The notes under the pieces were generated by a model. The model did no database searches and had not been told where the DNA came from. It worked only from the letters and a program-made list of their open reading frames with translations. DNA of 64,000 nt, taken from assembly GCA_016714445.1 (NCBI GenBank), contig JADJNF010000001.1, positions 496,001-560,000 of the forward strand, read 5' to 3'. The translations under genes were made by a program, and so were the position numbers. Source of the stretch: Saprospiraceae bacterium. GTDB taxonomy: Bacteria > Bacteroidota > Bacteroidia > Chitinophagales > Saprospiraceae. Positions within the stretch are counted from its first letter, which is position 1. Every line of letters begins with the position of its first letter. Shown here in pieces: positions 29,462 through 41,283 of the stretch.

Positions 29462-32400
29462 GTGAGACCAAAATCACCATTAATTCTTGTTTTTGTTTAT
29501 CTATTTCTTTTGATTATTTTTCAAATCAATGGAGCATTAAGTCAAACTTTCACGGGTACAGGCGGACTTATGATACCTCCTATGGCTCCCTCTCAAACTC
29601 AAGGAATAACAGAGTCTACAGTAAATGTATTTGGGATAGGTGTCCTTGGAGGATGTAAAACCATAGAAAATGTAACTTTAGATATAGAACATACCTTCAC
29701 AGGTGATCTTGGGCTTATATTGATAGCCCCAAATGGAACTTTTATTGAACTATCGACTGGAAATGGGTTCGGTGGTAATGATTACCAAAATACTGTTTTC
29801 TCAGATAACGCAATTATAAATATTACTTCAGGTTCACCACCCTATAATGGAAGTTTCAGACCTGAGGGAAGACAGAATACTTCTATCAACAATCCTTACT
29901 CCAATGCAAATTCTCCCGGAAGTTTTACCTTTGCCAATACATTTACAGGTATAAATGCAGATGGTGTCTGGACTTTGTATATAAATGATTATTTAGGTGT
30001 GGATATTGGAATACTTAATAGTTGGTCAATTACATTTTCCAACAATGGGACCAATTTCACAGTAGATACAGGTCCTGACATGGGTGTTTGTGTGGGAAGT
30101 GATGTTACCATCAATGCTTCCAATACAGCTCCAAACCCCATAAGTTACCAATGGAGCAATGGCGGAAGCGGACCATCCATCACTATACCTTCTATAGTAA
30201 ACCCGTTAACACTTACGGTCACTGTTACTGACCAATCGGGATGTACCGCCACAGATTCAAAAATCATCAATATTACTGCTCCGCCTGTTGCCAATCCGCT
30301 TACGATGCAGCAATGTCTTTCTGCACTTCCCGATCAGGCTACCTTCAATTTAAATTCAGTCAATAGTGCTGTGGGAAATGGGTTTACAGTAAGTTGGTTC
30401 AATGATATAGGTCTCACCAGTCCTGTCCCGAACACTGCCGCATTCATCAGTTCATCAACGATAATTTACGCAGTGGTTTCCAATGGATCCTGCAGTTCCG
30501 CTCCTGTACCCATAACACTGGAAGTTTTGCCACCATCACCAGCTAGTTTTGATATGGAATGGATCGATACACAGATTTGCCAACCTGATATGGTCGGTGT
30601 AAATTTCACCTTGCCAACAGCCGGTACCTATACTTACGAGTATTCGCTTATCTGTAGCAATGGAACAGAAAACAACACCATTACTACCTCAAATAATCCC
30701 GTTTTGTTTAACGTTACCGGTAATTGCACCTTGAATATAACTCAGATTACCCAGGTTTCTACAGGTTGTATCACCCTTTTTTCACCCCGTTATCTGATGA
30801 TATCATGCTGGAAAATGCACCTGAAATTATGGTAAATCCCATAGAAATCTGCTCCGGACAAAACATAAACCTGGCAGATTTTGTAACAACCGATGCCGGA
30901 GCAGTTTTGACTTTTCATAATGCCACTCCACCCCTACCCTCCAATCAACTTGGGTCAACGATCGTCAATCCTATCTCAGCAACCACATATTATGTTTTAT
31001 CGACGGGACCAAACTGCAATGCACAGGCAACTGTTGAAGTTATAGTTTCATCATCCAACACACCATTTAGCACAGATATTACGCTTTGTGAAAATAGCCT
31101 GGCAATACCCCTGAATCCCTATGTAAACCCACCAAATCTGATTGGTGAGTGGAGCGGTCCGGGCGTTTCCGGAAGTAATTTTGATCCAACAGGATTTACC
31201 GGCAATGTAGTACTTAACTTTAATCCTGAAAACGATTGTTACCTGGATGGAACACTAACTATTGAACTAAATCCACAACAAATACCTGATCTTTCAGCAA
31301 CAGAAATTTGTTCATCTTCAGGGCCATTCGATTTGGTGACACTTCAGGATCCGGGTTTTCCGAATGGAATCTGGTCAGGAGATGGTGTGACAGGCAATAT
31401 TTTCAGTCCCGGCGCTCTTACCGGTATAATTGATGTAACATTCACTCCATCAGGACAATGTAATTCTCCTGCTACCACTACCATTGAAGTTTTTCCGATT
31501 CCCAATCTGAATATCACACAAAATAATTCAGTCTGTGCAGGGGAAACTGTTAATCTGAACGACTATGTGATCAATCCTTCCGGGCATTCGATTACTTTCT
31601 ATTCAGCCCTTCCTGCTTCATCAGCCAATGAAATTTTAAATCCGAATATCAACATTTCCGATCCTTCCACCTTTTTTATTAAAGCCACTGATATACACGG
31701 ATGTTTCGATATTCAACCATTGACCATAAATATTATTCCCGGCATCAATCCAGTATCAGGAAACATCGAGGTATGTGAAAATAATGGAAATATTGACTTA
31801 AATCAACTTCTTTCTCCCGGTAATCTGACCGGTATATGGATCGGAAGCGGTGTTTCAGGAAGCAACTTTAATCCAATAGGTTTACAGGGTAATTTTACTA
31901 TTACTTTTGACCCCGATGATGTTTGCTTTCTCATGGGTTCGGTAAATGTGGAAGTAACACCACTTCAAACACCTACACTTCAAAGCACCACGCTTTGTGC
32001 AGGAAGTGATCCGATTGATTTAAGTGTTTTGCTTGATCCTGATTTTCCGAATGGTTCCTGGTTTGGTCCCGGAGTGAATGGAAATACATTTGACCCTTCC
32101 TTGCTAAATGGTACCATAAACCTGACTTTTACACCTAATGAAGAATGTTCAGCTTCGGGCAATACGACTATAGAAATTTTTAATATACCATATGTAGAAA
32201 TTACAGAAAACATTGTGGTTTGTGCCGGTGAATCAGTTGATCTTAACGCATATATAGTTAACACTTCCGGTTTGGAAATTCATTTTTATTCATCTTTGCC
32301 CGCAATTCCGGTCAATGAACTCAGCAATACCGTAATGACTATTTCCAACACAACCGAATTTTATATAACGGCAACTGATCTCAATGGATGTACCGCCACA

Positions 32401-35400
32401 ATTCCGTTTACGGTCAATTCGGCACAAGGCGAAAGTCCCATATCTGACAATATTTCGATATGCGAATTGGAAGCCAATGTAGATCTGAGTGCTTTACTGA
32501 ATCCACCGGGACTTCCGGGCATATGGAGCGGACCTGGGGTGAATGGCAATAATTTTTCTCCTTTTGGCCTTCAGGGAAATGTTTTACTTCACTTTGATCC
32601 GGATAATCTGTGTTATGCTGATGGAAATCTGAATATTGACATCACACCACCAGAAATCTTGTCATTAGGAACAGCCGAAATATGCAACGGATCAAATCCA
32701 TATAATCTCGATGTTTTGCTGGATCCGGCATTTTTTGATGGCACATGGTCAGGTTTCGGTGTTGAAGGCTATTATTTCAATCCATCTTCACTTTCGGGTA
32801 CGGTATTGCTGACATTTACACCTGATGAAGGATGCGTCGGACCAGGTACTACCACCATTACCATACAGCCTGAACCTTTTGCAGAAATAATTAACGACAT
32901 CACCGTTTGTGAAGGTACCGAAATTAACTTATCTGATTATGTACTTAATGCTTTTAGTCATGTTATTAGTTTTCATTCATCCATTCCCGCAGATCTATCC
33001 AATGAAATCAGCAATACAAATATAGTGGTAGCCAACACTGTTCAGTATTATGTGAAGGCGACAAATCAATACGGTTGCATTTTTGTCCAACCCATGAATA
33101 TTTTCGCCATATCTGGTGGTACTCCTGATCTTGGATTCGACGTAGTATGTAAAAATGAAGGCATTTATAATTTAAACCTCCTGAATGATCCTGTGGCAGG
33201 TACAGGTACATGGTCAGGCGATGGTGTATTAAATAATGAATTGCAGCTCAACTTGTTGTCAGGAATTGTAAGTGTTAACTTTACTCCTGATAATCTTTGT
33301 TATGAGGCGGCCACCACCTACATAGAAATACGAAATCCCATCCCATTAAATCTAGGTACTGCTAACCTTTGCTCCACTGCAGGTAGCTTTGATCTTTCGA
33401 CAATAAGAGACCCTTTTTTTCCTGACGGCAGTTGGTCAGGCCTCGGAGTTTCCAATGGATTTTTTAATCCAGATTCCTTATCAGGTGTGGTAAATCTGAC
33501 ATTTGTTCCATCAGCATATTGTGCGAATAATGGATTAACCGTGATTAATGTCACCAAAAGTCAAACTCCGGTACTTAAGCAAATAAGCATTTGTGAATCG
33601 ATTGATACGTTTCATTTAATCAACCTTGCAGACCCTTTATTTACAAATGGTATCTGGTCAGGATCAGGAGTGGTTGATTCTTTTTTTATCACCAATGGTC
33701 TCCATGGTACAAATTCCATTGCCTTTACTCCTACCCAAAATTGTGTCTTCCCGGCATCCACCACCATAGAAATTATTCCATATAAAACTCCTGTTCTGCA
33801 ACCACTTATCTTATGCGAGACTTCTGATCCGATCGATCTGCTGACCTTACAAGACACTTTGTTTGTAACTGGCTCATGGTCAGGAATTGGGGTTCAAAAT
33901 AATTATTTTGATCCGAAAGGATTAAGCGACAAAATTACGGCTACTTTTATATCCGACGTGGAATGTACACTATCGGCATCAACAACGATCACGGTCAATG
34001 GCAGCCCAAAAACTGCAGATTTAAAAGTAGTCTGTGACCCTACCGGTCGGTTTTATGATGTTAGTTTTGAGATGTCAGGCGGTGATACATCTTCCTATTT
34101 GGTAAATGGATTATCAACCGGTAAACAGTATATTTCAGACACCATTACATCAGGATTACCTTATTATTTTGTTGTTACTGATAATAATCAATGTGAACCT
34201 ACGATACTTCAGGGCAATAAAAATTGTGAGTGTACTACAGGTGCAGGTACCATGGATTTCACAAATACCCCATTGAAGGTTTGTAAATCAGGTGTAGTCT
34301 ATGCAACACATTTCGGAGATCAGACCCTTGATCCGAATGATGCATTCAGCTTTATTTTGCACGACCAGCCCGGACTTCAGGTGGGCAATATTCTGGCAGT
34401 TTCTCAAACACCTCAATTCAATTTCCCATCAAATGGAATACTGGACAAAACATATTATATATCAGCTATAGCAGGTGATACCTTGTCCAATGGAAGTGTC
34501 AAACAGAATGATGGTTGTTTTTCAATGGCTGCGGGTGTTCCGGTGGTTTTTATGAACCAAAAGCCATAATTGATCAGATTGATGATGTTTGTGCTGAAAA
34601 TTGTACAGATATACAATTAAATTTCAAAGGCATTCCTCCTTTCAGAATAGAGTTTGACATTATAAATGATCAGACCTTAGTATCCAGAGATACGATTATT
34701 TCCTTTTCAACCGCTTATAATTACCGTTTTTGTCCGTCTTCTTTCAATCTGGATTCCGGCAATACCACTTTTAAAATCACACGATATACTGATCTACAAT
34801 GCAGTCCGGAAAGTTTGGACAGCCTGACTGTTTTTAATATCGGCAAAAAACGTACTTCTGAAATAAAAAGACAATTATGCAAAGGAGAAATTGTTATCAT
34901 AAACGGTGCAGAATATAACGAATCCAAACCCAAAGGAACTGAAATTATTAATTCTGCTAGCACCGGTCAATGTGACTCTATCATCCAGATAGATTTGTCT
35001 TATTTCCCATTATCCACCCTTTTAATTAACAAACCGATCTGTGAAAATCAATCTGTCATAGTTAATGGAACAACTTACAATAAAAATAAACTTGCCGGCT
35101 TAGAAACGATAAAAAATGGCAATATATATGGATGTGATTCCATCATAACCGTACAACTGACATTGGTAAATGAAATAACCACTTCTCTGAATCAGACTTT
35201 GTGTCGTGGAGAATCTGTCATAGTAAACGGTCAAGTATATGATGAAAACCGTCCATCCGGGTCTGAGCTATTTTTAGGAAACGGATCAGACAAATGTGAT
35301 TCCACAGTGAATATTTCGCTCACCTTTAATGAAATAAAATTTTTAAATATCAATGAAATACTTTGTGCTGACCAGTCGATGATTATAAATGGTAAAACCT

Positions 35401-36437
35401 ACGACATTACTCATACAGAAGGAACTGAAGTGATTAAAAATGGAGCACTAAATGGTTGTGATTCTATTATAAATATTAAACTTTCTTTCTATCCAATACA
35501 AACAGATACTATAGTTAAGGTGCTTAAAAAAGGAGAAAGCATAGAGATCAATGGGATTTTATTTAATGAAAATAATCCAAAAGGGATCACAGAAGATCCG
35601 GTCTTAACCGCCAATGGCTGTCAAAAATTTGATTATATCATAGTCTATTTTGAGCAGGATTATATTACGGCAAAAATTGAAACGACCCCACAGTCCTGTC
35701 CTGGAGAAAATGATGGAAAAATATATATTTCTGACCTGTCAGGCTGCGCTGACTACAAGCTGAGAATAAATGGAACAGTGTATCCGGATCCTACCTTCCC
35801 CTTTGAACTTGATAATCTCAGTCCAGGTTCATACCAAATTGAGATAACAGGAAAAACGGATTGTTTAATGGCAAAAACCGTAAAAATACTTCCTTCCCTA
35901 TCCACTGGTTTTACGGTCTCTCCCATTGATTTCAAAATGCAGTTTGGTCAGGATGTTGAACTTCATCCGGAAATTATACCGGCGCCTTCCCTTGTTTTAT
36001 GGGCACCTTCACAATATTTATCATGTGCTGATTGTACTACCCCGATGACCAGAGATATATCAGGGGATATTTCCTTTATGCTGACACTTACTGACATAGC
36101 AGGGTGTTCGTTTCTATATAACATACAATTGTTGCTCAATAAAAAAGACATTGAAATTACCTTTCCCAATATATTCTCACCCAATGGTGATGGATTTAAC
36201 GATTTTTATGAAGTAAAGTCCACCACATCTCAACAGATAAGTCGACTGACTATTTTTGACAGGTGGGGATCTCAATTGTTCAATAAAAATAGAGAGCCTG
36301 ATCAGGAAAGTATCATTTGGGATGGAAAATCACACGATAAAACCATTCAGCCCGGGGTGTATATTTATCTGGCAGAAATTACTGACAAAAACGGTAATAG
36401 AAAATATGTTTCAGGTGACCTGACCATAAGTTTTTGA
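29462..36437 (+). CDS. Giant surface repeat protein with P-domain and type B T9SS domain, two frameshifts
   Basis: Three consecutive open frames (29462-30835, 30724-34569, 34515-36437) form one protein of about 2320 residues. The GTG start gives a signal peptide (MRPKSPLILVFVYLFLLIIF). A proprotein-convertase P-domain follows (about 30-200; TFTGDLGLILIAPNGT, ADGVWTLYINDY). Then come PKD/Ig-like modules, about ten copies of a W-S-G-x-G-V repeat interleaved with a second repeat type, five copies of a VNGxxYxExxPxGxE repeat, and a gliding-motility type B C-terminal domain (FPNIFSPNGDGFNDF). Frame breaks fit loss of one base in ACCCTTTTTTC near 30780 and of one T in GGTTTTTATG near 34549. It is probably a secreted surface adhesin. 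Whether it is functional depends on whether those breaks are real. Confidence 0.85.
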
Positions 36438-36530
36438 CTTTGGAGCTGTTCATTTTTTACGGGGGAAAATAAAAATATTTTTGTGCAATACCGTATTCGT
36501 CGGTTATCATTCCTAATTTAAAGCAAAGCC

Positions 36531-39146
36531 TTACTTTATACTCAAATTAAAACTGACATTAATGGTTCTGTCCAATTGGGAGACATCTGAACCCAGAATG
36601 GTATTTATGGGGTTTTGTCCTGAACTGCCTTGATTCGGTGGCAATTGAAATACAAACTGTCTGTACTTAACATTCGTTCTATTGGTGATGTTAAATATTG
36701 ATAAGCCAATGCGGGAATCTGCACCACCCAATCTAAATCTGTAATAAGCACCTACGTCCAGACGATGGTATGCCGGTAGATTTTTGATATAATCATTGAC
36801 TATAAGATTATTTCTATCAACCGGATTATTGATGGATGAAAGATCGAGATACGGCCTTCCGGATGCTGCTATATAACTGGTGGATAGGTCAAATTTCCCC
36901 AAAGTAATCGCATTGATCCATTTTATCTGATGACGACTGTCTTCTGAAGACGGAAAATATTGATTCTTAAATATTTGTTTAAATCTGTTTTCAGCTTTAC
37001 TGATGGTATACGTAAACATGGAAAAAAATGCAGCTTTCTCGTAAGCTAAAGAAACATCTGTTCCATATGATTGGCTGTATCCCTGAAATAATCTGAAAGA
37101 AGTATTTCCCGGCATTGGCTGTGTCGGCCTTAATCCCGGTGTTTGTGTAGCATGTATTATAGCCCCGTCCAATTGTCGAAAATAACCTTCCACATCCAGG
37201 GTTATTGATCCAAATGATTTCCAGAAGCCTGCCATATAATTTGTTCCTTTGCCCACAGGAATACTGGAATTATTACTCAAAGCAAAAAATTGTTGTTTTT
37301 GACCCAGTGCGTTTTCGTGTTCAAACAATCGTATAAATTGTACCTGCTTGCCGGCTGAAGATTTTAAAGTGAAATCATCACCGATGGTATAACTCAGATA
37401 AAACTGTGGTAAAAAATATACTTTCCCTGGTTCATTTAAGTAGGTCGAGCGCAAAGCTGGTTCAAAATACAATCCTGATTTACTTCCAAGTGAAATCTGA
37501 GAAAAAATACTCGATTCTTTACCAACCCTATTGATTTCGAAAATTGGATTCCTGTCGTTTTCTATATAAAGTTGATTATCATGAATGATATGCTCAACTC
37601 CAATCATCAAATGATTCAATGATTTACTTCGGTAGCTAATTTTTAGCCCTTTGTCTCTAATTGTATTGTTATTATACAAGGTCACAGTATCCTTAACAAA
37701 ACCAGAATTTTCTCTGCGTGTAAGATTACTGCTGATATCGTAAGTACTGCCAAAAGAAGTTTGGTAAAGGGTAGTCATCAGATCAAACTTAGTTCCGTCA
37801 TAGACATAATTTAAGCCATATACGTTGTTGTTCCAATCACTCACTTGTTTGAAAAGTTCTTCATTAACAGTCAACAGTTTTGTTTTGAAGGAAATATTAT
37901 ATTTATCAATAAATTCATCCGCGCTTTTAAACATATTGGCATCCAACTGATGATTTCCCTTTTTATAGACAATACGCACATTTGTATCATAAAAGTCAAA
38001 TTCAGGTTTTGAAATAATCAGATTTTTTGCATTAGCTGGTTTATTATCTGATTCCAGATTTTCTCTCTGACTTAAGTCATACAGATTTGAGTTCAACAAG
38101 TTAGTATATGTTTTTCGCCCCGAAAATTTGACATGCATATATTTGCCTAGTGGAATTTCTGCCATTAATCCGGAATTAAGTAAGTTTAAATCAAGGTTTA
38201 GATTGAACTTATTCATCTTATCGTCACTTTCAAGTTTCACCATGCCACTGGTCCTTCCTCCATATTCAACCGGCAGATTATTTTTGTATAGAGTAATATT
38301 TTTTACATACCAAGAATTGAATGCTCCAAAGATACCGTAAAAATGATCAGCTTTAAATATTGGCATATTGTCCAACATCAGTAATGTGGCTTCTTCATTG
38401 GCTCCTCTGATTCTTATACTTGACTTGGAATCATTGATGGCACTGACTCCGGGCAGCATCTGGATCGTACGCATGATGTCTTTCTGAAATACAGACGAAG
38501 CAGCCATTTTTTCGATTAGGACATTATCAATGGACAAACCTTGTTGCTTAGCAAAACTAATTTTTTTCTTTAGCGTGTTGATCGTGACCGGTATTACTTT
38601 GACAGGATCAGGATTCATATTTACCTTTTGGTAGGGAACATCGGTGTCAATAATAAAATTCTGATCATGATGAGCCAACGAATGAATAGTTAACTTTTCA
38701 CCCTTTTTCGTTTTTGGTATTTTTAAAAAACAATCTCCCTGTTCATCAGTAAACCCAAAGTATTTGCGACTTTCATCATAGATTGAAGCATATGCTACGG
38801 GCAATTTTTCCTTTGGATCTTCTATTTTAATATGCAGTATGATATCATCAGAATTCAGAATATCTGCTGCTTCAGAACGGACTAAAAATGAATTATCACC
38901 CTCCGCTACATATTCTAATTGGAATGAATAACATATTTTTTCAAATAGTGCAGAAATAGATTCTGCGGTAAGCCTTTTTTCTACAGCTGCCTGAGCACTT
39001 AATAATGTAGGACTATAGGCAATCAAAACTCCATACTTTTCTTTAAATTCTTGTAGTACTTTTGTACAAGGCTCCCCTTTTAAGATTTTTATATCAAATA
39101 CATTACTATTTTGACAATACAGATCCAGAGTACCGAAACAAATCAA
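36531..39146 (-). CDS. TonB-dependent outer-membrane receptor with STN signalling domain
   Basis: About 871 residues. The N-terminal secretin/TonB (STN) domain (about 15-75: FDIKILKGEPCTKVLQEF, YGVLIAYS) is the part that signals to FecR. Next are a carboxypeptidase-like beta-sandwich (about 90-180), the plug (MLPGVSAINDSKSSIRIRG, MLDNMPIFKADHF, EYGGRTSGMVKLES) and a 22-strand-type barrel. The start is uncertain: the listed start is a TTG, while signal-peptide sequence (KIYKHIIVVLVLICFG) is readable further upstream without an ATG in frame. No SusD partner follows. It sits downstream of fecR and the sigma gene in the same direction, so it is likely the transducer of that system. Confidence 0.88.
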   Translation of the reverse strand: MICFGTLDLYCQNSNVFDIKILKGEPCTKVLQEFKEKYGVLIAYSPTLLSAQAAVEKRLTAESISALFEKICYSFQLEYVAEGDNSFLVRSEAADILNSDDIILHIKIEDPKEKLPVAYASIYDESRKYFGFTDEQGDCFLKIPKTKKGEKLTIHSLAHHDQNFIIDTDVPYQKVNMNPDPVKVIPVTINTLKKKISFAKQQGLSIDNVLIEKMAASSVFQKDIMRTIQMLPGVSAINDSKSSIRIRGANEEATLLMLDNMPIFKADHFYGIFGAFNSWYVKNITLYKNNLPVEYGGRTSGMVKLESDDKMNKFNLNLDLNLLNSGLMAEIPLGKYMHVKFSGRKTYTNLLNSNLYDLSQRENLESDNKPANAKNLIISKPEFDFYDTNVRIVYKKGNHQLDANMFKSADEFIDKYNISFKTKLLTVNEELFKQVSDWNNNVYGLNYVYDGTKFDLMTTLYQTSFGSTYDISSNLTRRENSGFVKDTVTLYNNNTIRDKGLKISYRSKSLNHLMIGVEHIIHDNQLYIENDRNPIFEINRVGKESSIFSQISLGSKSGLYFEPALRSTYLNEPGKVYFLPQFYLSYTIGDDFTLKSSAGKQVQFIRLFEHENALGQKQQFFALSNNSSIPVGKGTNYMAGFWKSFGSITLDVEGYFRQLDGAIIHATQTPGLRPTQPMPGNTSFRLFQGYSQSYGTDVSLAYEKAAFFSMFTYTISKAENRFKQIFKNQYFPSSEDSRHQIKWINAITLGKFDLSTSYIAASGRPYLDLSSINNPVDRNNLIVNDYIKNLPAYHRLDVGAYYRFRLGGADSRIGLSIFNITNRTNVKYRQFVFQLPPNQGSSGQNPINTILGSDVSQLDRTINVSFNLSIK

Positions 39147-39197
39147 TACTAGAACTACAATGATATGTTTATATATTTTGATAAAGGTACTTATATG

Positions 39198-39214
39198 GTA
39201 AAATTTAATTTTAC
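39198..39214. promoter_or_regulatory. Perfect palindrome upstream of the TonB receptor
   Basis: GTAAAATTTAATTTTAC has 7-base arms around TTA and lies between fecR and the receptor gene. It could be an operator or a small mRNA hairpin; being AT-only, it may also be chance. Confidence 0.3.
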
Positions 39215-39240
39215 TTAAATAAAGTTAAATATCTATTAGG

Positions 39241-40224
39241 TTATTTTGTTATTGTTACTTTTTTGCCATCAATATTGTATTTTAAATCAAGCGGCCATGT
39301 AACAGAATATAACGCGTCATTTAAATCTCCTTTTCGAAAAAAGCCCGTATAACTTAATGAACGGAATTCTTCTGAGATTTTTACCTTTATTTCATATTGT
39401 CGTTCAAGTTCTTTGACAACTTCCGAAAGTGGCTGATTATCAAAAGTATACATACCGTTGATCCACAAAATCTCATTTGGCTTTCCGGTTTCTGCTTTAG
39501 ACAGTTCAAGATTGCCATCAGTAAGCGTTACTTTATCACCCGGAATCAGCATAACCTCATCCGTTGTTCCATTTTTTTTCATGACAGCTACTTTACCTGT
39601 TTTACAAATTACTTCAAAACGGTTATCTCGGGTATCAACACTGAAACTTGTGCCTAAAACTTTGACGCTGCCTAATGTCGTTTCTACCACAAATTTTTGA
39701 CCTTTGGTAACTTCAAAAAATGCGAGTCCATTTAAAGTAATTTTCCGTTCCTGACTCCATTTTTCAGGATGATAACTTATTTTTGTATCAGCATCCAATT
39801 TAACTGATGACCCGTCCGGTAATTTTTCTGTCCGTTCCTGTGCTATACCGGTATTGATATGTTTTGTATCAGAAATTCCAAATTTAAAAATTAAAATGAA
39901 TAAAAGACAAGCGGCAGCAAATATTGCGGCTACATATTTAAAAGATTTTAAATTTATCACTTTCCCACGGGTGTTTTGAGTTGTCCCCGTGGAAGCAGCT
40001 ATTCGGTCCCATAATTTATTTTTATCGATAGATGAATTTTCTTTGAAACTCATGGACAGAACAAATCTTATTGCGGCATTAATATCTGCTTCATGATCCG
40101 GATTCTCATCAATGTAATCGGACCAATAGTCATCATCTTCCTGAAATTCGGATTTCACCCATCTGATAAATGACTCATTAACCATGAGATCGTGTTGGAA
40201 TTTGTGTAAATCTCTATTACTCAT
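39241..40224 (-). CDS. FecR-family anti-sigma/sigma regulator
   Basis: This 327-residue protein has a cytosolic N-terminal domain (about 1-88), one membrane span (YVAAIFAAACLLFILIF, about 90-110), the periplasmic FecR domain (about 125-225; RTEKLPDGSSVKLDADTKI, GLAFFEVTKG, VLGTSFSV) and the C-terminal DUF4974 domain (LSEVVKELERQYEIKVKI). It relays the state of the receptor's STN domain to the adjacent sigma factor, which ends 73 bases upstream in the same operon. Confidence 0.93.
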   Translation of the reverse strand: MSNRDLHKFQHDLMVNESFIRWVKSEFQEDDDYWSDYIDENPDHEADINAAIRFVLSMSFKENSSIDKNKLWDRIAASTGTTQNTRGKVINLKSFKYVAAIFAAACLLFILIFKFGISDTKHINTGIAQERTEKLPDGSSVKLDADTKISYHPEKWSQERKITLNGLAFFEVTKGQKFVVETTLGSVKVLGTSFSVDTRDNRFEVICKTGKVAVMKKNGTTDEVMLIPGDKVTLTDGNLELSKAETGKPNEILWINGMYTFDNQPLSEVVKELERQYEIKVKISEEFRSLSYTGFFRKGDLNDALYSVTWPLDLKYNIDGKKVTITK

Positions 40225-40297
40225 AAGCGATTAAATCTGTGTCTTATAGATGTAAGTGATTTGATTTGGTTTTGTACTCATTTTTTCGCTCTTATTA

Positions 40298-40870
40298 TTA
40301 ATGATATAAGGCAATCAACAAAAAAAGAAACCACATTACAATAAATTTCCTCAATTCGATGATTCCTTTTGAAATTAGATTTCTAACCGACTGATAATTG
40401 ATATCCATGATCTCACAGATTTCTTCATATGACAATTCTTCATAATATTTAAGATAAATGGCTTCACGTTGTCTGCTGCTAAGGAACTCAAAAGATTGTT
40501 GAAGCATCGTTTTAATTTTTTCGTTGGTTTCATCCTGGATTAGAATATCTTCGATAGACAAATCAAAATTTGTGTCCTGATTCTCTACATAGTCCAAACC
40601 CGATGTTTTATGGGACTTCTCAATTCTCCTGATCAATTCACGTCTAAGCGCCACACATAAATACTTGATAATAGAATCTGTGTCACTAAGGCTTTCTTTC
40701 TTTTGCCATATCTGCACAAATATATCATGAATGGTATCTTCAATCAGCTCAATATCTGAAGTAAACTTTTTAGCATAATTTTCAAGGCTACCTGCGTGAA
40801 GATCATATATTTCTTTAAACGCATTTTGGTTACCTTTTTTGAGCCGTATCCACAACTGCAAATCATCCAT
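40298..40870 (-). CDS. ECF sigma factor (FecI-like) with hydrophobic C-terminal tail
   Basis: ATG 40870 (MDDLQLWIRLKKGNQ) is preferred over the upstream TTG at 40909, because a -7 box overlaps that TTG. The product is 190 residues. Region 2 is GSLENYAKKFTSD..IEDTIHDIFVQIW and region 4 is LSSRQREAIYLKYYEELSYE..MDINYQSVRNLISKGI. The last 15 residues (FIVMWFLFLLIALYH) are strongly hydrophobic and long enough to insert into or lie on a membrane, which is unusual for a sigma factor. It should direct transcription of the fecR-receptor unit or of targets elsewhere. Confidence 0.9.
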   Translation of the reverse strand: MDDLQLWIRLKKGNQNAFKEIYDLHAGSLENYAKKFTSDIELIEDTIHDIFVQIWQKKESLSDTDSIIKYLCVALRRELIRRIEKSHKTSGLDYVENQDTNFDLSIEDILIQDETNEKIKTMLQQSFEFLSSRQREAIYLKYYEELSYEEICEIMDINYQSVRNLISKGIIELRKFIVMWFLFLLIALYH

Positions 40871-40906
40871 AGGTATAAAATTTCGGCTTAGACTGGTAAA
40901 TGAAGT

Positions 40907-40914
40907 CAAAGTTA
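40907..40914 (-). promoter_or_regulatory. -7 box (CAAAGTTA, minus strand) of the FecI-like gene
   Basis: On the minus strand it reads TAACTTTG, matching TAnnTTTG. It is 37 bases before ATG 40870. Confidence 0.5.
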
Positions 40915-40936
40915 AAAGATAATTCAGTTTTTAATC

Positions 40937-40944
40937 TATATTTG
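40937..40944 (+). promoter_or_regulatory. -7 box (TATATTTG) of yajC
   Basis: It matches TAnnTTTG and lies 24 bases before the yajC ATG. It is divergent from the sigma-gene promoter, with the two boxes only 22 bases apart. Confidence 0.55.
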
Positions 40945-40968
40945 CACTCAAATTAAATTTTAAGTAAA

Positions 40969-41283
40969 ATGATTTTATCTTTTTTATTACAATCCTCCGG
41001 AAGTGGTGTTTTAGGATTTATATTTCCTGCATTAATGTTGGCTTTCTTTTATTTCTTTTTTATCAGACCTCAAATAAAAAAGCAAAAAGAACAATCAGCA
41101 TTTTCTTCAGATTTGAAAAAAGGAGACGAAGTGGTGACGACCAGTGGTATCATAGGTCAGATCAACAAGATTGAAGATAATGTAATAACGTTGGAGTTGG
41201 ATAGTAAAACCCACATCAGAGTGGTGTCAGGTGCTATTTCAAAGGAAATGACAGATCAGTACAAAGGTAAAACAAAGGCCTGA
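40969..41283 (+). CDS. yajC: Preprotein translocase accessory subunit YajC
   Basis: This 104-residue small membrane protein is associated with SecDF in protein export. One span lies near the N-terminus (VLGFIFPALMLAFFYFFFI, about 14-33), followed by the family signature RPQIKKQKE and a cytosolic domain with LKKGDEVVTTSGIIGQI. Length and order match the family. Its TGA stop abuts the TGA of the convergent S1-domain gene. Confidence 0.96.
   Translation: MILSFLLQSSGSGVLGFIFPALMLAFFYFFFIRPQIKKQKEQSAFSSDLKKGDEVVTTSGIIGQINKIEDNVITLELDSKTHIRVVSGAISKEMTDQYKGKTKA

Noticed and set aside
31980..33857. Minus-strand open frames opposite the W-S-G repeats
   Set aside because: They recur with the repeat period, which shows they are shadows of the repeats.
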